Below are positions 40,648 through 43,333 of a DNA stretch of 43,333 bases, one piece after another. The position numbers and the translations under genes are program-made. The notes under the pieces are model-generated. The model was not told where the DNA came from and did no database searches. It saw only the letters and a list, made by a program, of their open reading frames with translations. Numbering within the stretch: the first letter of the stretch is position 1; each line of letters starts with the position of its first letter. Location: positions 1 to 43,333 of the IMG/VR virus record IMGVR_UViG_3300047510_002406, one strand, 5' to 3'. Origin of the DNA: a virus.

Positions 40648-41745
40648 TTAAATGGTACGCAAAGTGTTACAAATTTTCTCAACTGTATTTTCGTAAGTGA
40701 AATTCTGTCCCAATTTAATACCAGCTTGATTAAGTACTTTATTTTCAGCAAGGGCTACCGCTTTTTGAATAGCTTGAATAGCTTCATCTTCATTAAAATC
40801 ATAAATATTACCTTGATTGAACTCAGAGCCTTTCTTAAAGAAAGCCCCATCATAAGCTTCAATTTTGCCGCTTGGCTCAACAAGTATAGCATTGTCTCTA
40901 GTGGCCCAATCTTTGTGACTTGTTGCGTTAAGCACAACGCTCCACTTGCCGAGGCAAGTCGCGTTGAAAGCTGGTAAGCCCCAACCCTCTGCCCCACTTA
41001 AGCCGCTAAGATCAATATCGGCTGAGTTTAAAATATCATTAACTTCTGAATTAGTGGTCACAAACGGAAGCACGTTAATATTGCTAGCCATTTGTTTGTA
41101 TGAAGCTATGACCTTTTGAGTAAAGTCTTTTGGAAGAAATGGGTTAATGATAGAACAAGTAAGCTGAAACTTTGGATTGTTTCCATAAAGCTTTGCCCAC
41201 ATTTTAACAATCTTATCTGTGTGTTTTCGTTTTTCGAACTTGCCCATTAGCAAAAAGTTAATCTTTCCATCTAAATACTTTTTGCCAGTAACGTGAAAGT
41301 CTGGGTCAAATCCAAGTGGCACGCTTTGCACGTTCTGATTGCCAGCGCCAATAAAAGAATTTGCTGCGTAAGAGCTTGAAAATAAAGTTACATCTTGAAG
41401 ACCAACTATTGCTTTTTCTGCAACAGTTGGCTGATCAAGTTCGTAAAAAGTCAGTAACGCCTGACGAGAAGTCATTCTCTTCTCGGCTCCATTGATATGC
41501 CAAAGTTTTAGGGTAATAGCGTCTTTTGATAGATTGGTGAATCTGCTATCAATTAAGCTTTTTACCCAAAGGGTAAAATCCTTTGGCATTTTGTCGAAAG
41601 CGGACAATTCAACATTTCCAATTGGAAAGTACGAAACCTTAAAACTAGGATCTTGCTGTACCTTCTTAAAGAGAACCTTTAAGATGTTATAGGTTACGTT
41701 TCCAAAGGAAACTTGATTCAATGGAGCTTCGAAGAGAATATTCAT
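40648..41745 (-). CDS. GT4-type glycosyltransferase
   Basis: A 365-residue GT-B fold enzyme. The N-terminal domain begins MNILFEAPLNQVSFGNVTYN; the C-terminal domain has KINFLLMGKFEKRKHTDKIV, then SGAEGWGLPAFNATCLGKWS, the loop that binds nucleotide sugar in family GT4. No signal peptide or membrane segment. It begins within the SSB stop codon (TGATG), so it is translationally coupled to SSB. Being in the early-type operon, it may be expressed before the fibre-linked transferases and could modify host envelope glycans or phage DNA base adducts; the target is unknown. Confidence 0.8.
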   Translation of the reverse strand: MNILFEAPLNQVSFGNVTYNILKVLFKKVQQDPSFKVSYFPIGNVELSAFDKMPKDFTLWVKSLIDSRFTNLSKDAITLKLWHINGAEKRMTSRQALLTFYELDQPTVAEKAIVGLQDVTLFSSSYAANSFIGAGNQNVQSVPLGFDPDFHVTGKKYLDGKINFLLMGKFEKRKHTDKIVKMWAKLYGNNPKFQLTCSIINPFLPKDFTQKVIASYKQMASNINVLPFVTTNSEVNDILNSADIDLSGLSGAEGWGLPAFNATCLGKWSVVLNATSHKDWATRDNAILVEPSGKIEAYDGAFFKKGSEFNQGNIYDFNEDEAIQAIQKAVALAENKVLNQAGIKLGQNFTYENTVEKICNTLRTI

Positions 41746-42170
41746 CAGATTGGAACTTCGTCTTCGTCAGCTTCTACAGGAGCAGGCTTTGCTGGCGCCT
41801 TTGCTACTGTTCTCGCGGCTGCTCTTGGGGCGGGAGCGGCATCTTCAGTCTCAGCTCCGTCCTTCTTCTTGCCTCCAACAAAGTTTACTCTATCTGCGAC
41901 AACGAGAATTTTAGTCTTTTTCTCTCCGTTCTTTTCCCAAGAGTCTTGCTTAAGGCGACCAATGACTGATACGCTGCTGCCCTTCTTTACGTGAGTTGTG
42001 ACAAACTCAGCTTGCTTCTCCCACACATCGACATCGATGAACACCGTATCCTTGTCGTTGATTGGGTTGTTGACTGCCAGACGGAAAGAAGCGATACTCT
42101 TTCCAGTTGAGGTGCTGCGGGCCATTGGCTCCGCAACAACGTTTCCTGCGAGGACTACTGAATTAATCAT
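41745..42170 (-). CDS. ssb: Single-stranded DNA-binding protein
   Basis: A 141-residue bacterial-type SSB. The OB-fold starts MINSVVLAGNVVAEPMARST, with SIASFRLAVNN, DTVFIDVDVWEKQAEFV and VSVIGRLKQDSWEKNGEKKT in canonical order. A Pro/Ala-rich linker (residues about 108-132) leads to an acidic tip DEDEVPI, like the C-terminal peptide that recruits replication partners. It coats ssDNA during phage replication. Overlaps of eight bases with the sigma gene and one base with the next show tight coupling. The linker region uses GC-richer codons than the rest. Confidence 0.92.
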   Translation of the reverse strand: MINSVVLAGNVVAEPMARSTSTGKSIASFRLAVNNPINDKDTVFIDVDVWEKQAEFVTTHVKKGSSVSVIGRLKQDSWEKNGEKKTKILVVADRVNFVGGKKKDGAETEDAAPAPRAAARTVAKAPAKPAPVEADEDEVPI

Positions 42171-42744
42171 TTTTTTTAACGTAGGTTTTTTTAAGCTTTT
42201 TGAAGGCTAGGTTGTGAATATTGATACAGCCTTGAATCGATAAGTCAAGCTCTTTTGCAATTTTTCTCCAAGGAGTTAGCTTTTTCTTTTCTGAAAAATA
42301 TCTCATTTTAAATATTTTTTCAATTCTTTTGTCTTCTAAAGTCGAAAGTTGAGCAAGGATATCGCGCAACATTTCTTGCTCTGCTAATTCCTTCGGCTCT
42401 GAACTCTCAAACTCGCAATCAAAATTTTCTTCCATTGGTAAGTGGCGACGCTTATTTGATGAGTTTAAACAAAGCCATCTTGTGTGATTTCCAAGATAAG
42501 TCGAAAACTTGATATTGCGTTTTTCATCGAAGGTTTTCACGGCATCAAAAATATTTGATTCCTTATTCGACATTAAATCATAAAAATTATCAATAGCAGT
42601 TTCTCTTGGAGCATAACTGTGAACCATCTGCAAATAAATGCCAGAATGTCTGTTGACGATCTCCATGAAGCAATCGCTATCGCCACTCTTTTTAACCTTT
42701 TGGATCAGGTCAAGATCGTCCATTTTTTCTGGAATTAATCTCAT
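42163..42744 (-). CDS. RNA polymerase sigma-70 family factor, phage type
   Basis: A 193-residue small sigma factor. Region 2 is seen in NFYDLMSNKESNIFDAVKTF, then FDEKRNIKFSTYLGNHTRWL; KFSTYL with a following R-W helix is the sigma2 core. Region 4 is LEDKRIEKIFKMRYFSEKKK, then KIAKELDLSIQGCINIHNLA, a helix-turn-helix for -35 type contact. The size is similar to T4 gp55 and ECF-type factors. It likely directs host RNA polymerase to phage promoters. The ATGA overlap with the dUTPase gene fixes the start at 42744, though Met8 is possible. Confidence 0.82.
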   Translation of the reverse strand: MRLIPEKMDDLDLIQKVKKSGDSDCFMEIVNRHSGIYLQMVHSYAPRETAIDNFYDLMSNKESNIFDAVKTFDEKRNIKFSTYLGNHTRWLCLNSSNKRRHLPMEENFDCEFESSEPKELAEQEMLRDILAQLSTLEDKRIEKIFKMRYFSEKKKLTPWRKIAKELDLSIQGCINIHNLAFKKLKKTYVKKND

Positions 42745-43211
42745 TTTCCTGTGCTTCCAAAGCCGCCAAGACCTCTTTCGGAATCATCCAATGATTCGGT
42801 TTGATGAGCCACAAAATTAAAAATTGGCATGAACATCAACTGCCCAATCTTATCTCCTTTTTTATAAATCAAGGAATTCTTGGTTGGCTTGCCTTTGCCG
42901 AGGTAGCGGAAGCGGAGCTTGATCGAGGCGCGATACCCATTGTCGATTACGCCAACAGAATTGCAAAGCGCCAAATGATATTTACTTACGCTAGATCTTG
43001 GAAACAAAAGAGTGAAAAAGCCATCTGGTGGTTGAATTGCAACTCCCGTGTCGTACTCGATATACAAAATTTTCTTACCTGCTTCGTCCAAGTAAACAAA
43101 AGTTGGATCTTCTGCCGCTACGAGATCCCATCCCGCATCGCCCTTTGCTGGGGGAATCACGTTATTTTCGAAACCATTTTTGAGAACTTTGAACGATAGG
43201 TTTGTCTGCAT
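42741..43211 (-). CDS. dut: dUTPase (dUTP diphosphatase)
   Basis: A 156-residue trimeric-type dUTPase. All five motifs are present: AGWDL (1), PRSSVSK (2), GVIDNGYRASIKLRF (3), GDKIGQLMF (4) and RGLGGFGSTG (5). It converts dUTP to dUMP and pyrophosphate, supplying dTMP synthesis and keeping uracil out of phage DNA. It heads the leftward operon and overlaps the sigma gene by ATGA. Compared with typical dUTPases it has a slightly extended loop between motifs 1 and 2 (DEAGKKILYIEYDTG). Confidence 0.93.
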   Translation of the reverse strand: MQTNLSFKVLKNGFENNVIPPAKGDAGWDLVAAEDPTFVYLDEAGKKILYIEYDTGVAIQPPDGFFTLLFPRSSVSKYHLALCNSVGVIDNGYRASIKLRFRYLGKGKPTKNSLIYKKGDKIGQLMFMPIFNFVAHQTESLDDSERGLGGFGSTGK

Positions 43212-43275
43212 GTTCGTACTTTGCCTGAGATTCTAAACTTTGTCAAGAGGTTTTCAACCAATCACGGCTCGGCGT

Positions 43276-43302
43276 AATTTAAAAAACGAAGTTTTTTAAA
43301 TT
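43276..43302. repeat. 12-bp inverted repeat at the right edge
   Basis: AATTTAAAAAAC, GAA, GTTTTTTAAATT: a perfect 12-bp inverted repeat with a three-base centre. It touches the candidate -10 of the dut promoter and covers its predicted start point, so it could be an operator. No gene lies in 43212-43333 within the window. Confidence 0.6.
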
Positions 43303-43329
43303 TAAAGAAAAGGGGGGTACGGGGGTCAA
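43301..43329 (-). promoter_or_regulatory. Candidate sigma-70 promoter for the dut operon
   Basis: On the minus strand, TTGACC (43329-43324) is followed after exactly 17 bases by TTTAAA (43306-43301). These match the -35 in five of six and the -10 in four of six positions. It lies about 90 bases before the dUTPase ATG. The C-run between the boxes is odd for a spacer. Confidence 0.35.
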
Positions 43330-43333
43330 GGGT

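Noticed and set aside
40618-40977. Plus-strand 119-residue frame opposite the GT4-type gene
   Set aside because: It is antisense to the conserved C-terminal glycosyltransferase domain and has no leader or motif.
41713-41994. Ala/Ser-rich plus-strand frame opposite ssb
   Set aside because: It is the complement of the SSB Ala/Pro linker.
42801-43199. Plus-strand 132-residue frame opposite dut
   Set aside because: All five dUTPase motifs lie on the minus strand; the plus frame has none.
43241-43246. Perfect TTGACA -35 box closer to the dUTPase start
   Set aside because: At 16-19 bases downstream no acceptable -10 is seen (CAAAGT, AAAGTA), so it is not called as a promoter.
1-43333. tRNA genes, CRISPR arrays, integrase or attachment sites
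   Set aside because: Gaps between genes are too short for hidden RNA genes (the longest is the 122-base right edge), and no repeat-spacer pattern or recombinase motif was found.

Overview
This window is a dense, AT-rich stretch of a large double-stranded DNA tailed phage (class Caudoviricetes), probably aquatic. It has almost no intergenic DNA: every gap is under about 125 bases. No host-chromosome genes, tRNA genes, CRISPR arrays, insertion sequences or integrase were seen. Head-tail connectors, a tail tube, paired tail chaperones, a 2580-residue tape measure, lambda-M-like and lambda-J-like tail-tip proteins and many adhesins are present. No sheath or contractile baseplate genes are visible, so a long non-contractile tail is the best inference. 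Most starts lack a Shine-Dalgarno sequence and sit in A/T-rich leaders. The host cannot be named from this window.

Layout, left to right. (1) 1-8861, plus strand: an adhesin and tail-fibre cassette. It holds Gly-Thr-Ser collagen-like fibres, three tandem LamG paralogues, a glycine-rich adhesin and a 14-repeat RCC1 propeller protein. (2) 8865-11729, plus strand: a PAPS-type sulfotransferase, a two-domain glycosyltransferase (GT-A plus GT9) and a methyltransferase-like protein. (3) A 12-bp terminator hairpin lies between converging genes. (4) 14878-11779, minus strand: three connector or neck candidates, then the probable major tail tube protein. (5) 14932-37728, plus strand: tail chaperones, tape measure, a tail-tube-like protein, a minor tail protein fused to LamG, a tail-tube-like domain fused to 14 RCC1 repeats, a 1606-residue J-like fibre with an S74 chaperone, and an eight-Ig-domain protein. 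(6) 37764-39841, plus strand: a GT4-type glycosyltransferase and a TibC/Aah-type O-heptosyltransferase. (7) 43211-39825, minus strand: dUTPase, sigma-70-family factor, SSB, another glycosyltransferase, a small heat-shock protein and an FmdB-like protein.

How the genes may work together. The tail is built around the tape measure, and its tip proteins carry exchangeable carbohydrate- or protein-binding modules (LamG, RCC1, Ig-like, collagen-like, Gly-rich). Sugar- and sulfate-transferring enzymes are interleaved with these Ser/Thr-rich fibres, which suggests either virion glycosylation or modification of the host surface. The right-hand block supplies nucleotide hygiene, ssDNA binding and a phage sigma factor. 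That factor could read the TGTAAA(A/G/T)(T/A)(A/T) element found upstream of several structural genes.

Most notable: (a) the tape measure contains two segments with PD-(D/E)XK nuclease signatures and one with all HAD phosphatase motifs, set between recurring GY(I/V)PN(F/Y) motifs; (b) a tail-tube fold is fused to RCC1 propellers; (c) both RCC1 proteins have 14 repeats, enough for two seven-bladed propellers each; (d) an autotransporter-type O-heptosyltransferase with its four-cysteine metal site sits among tail genes.
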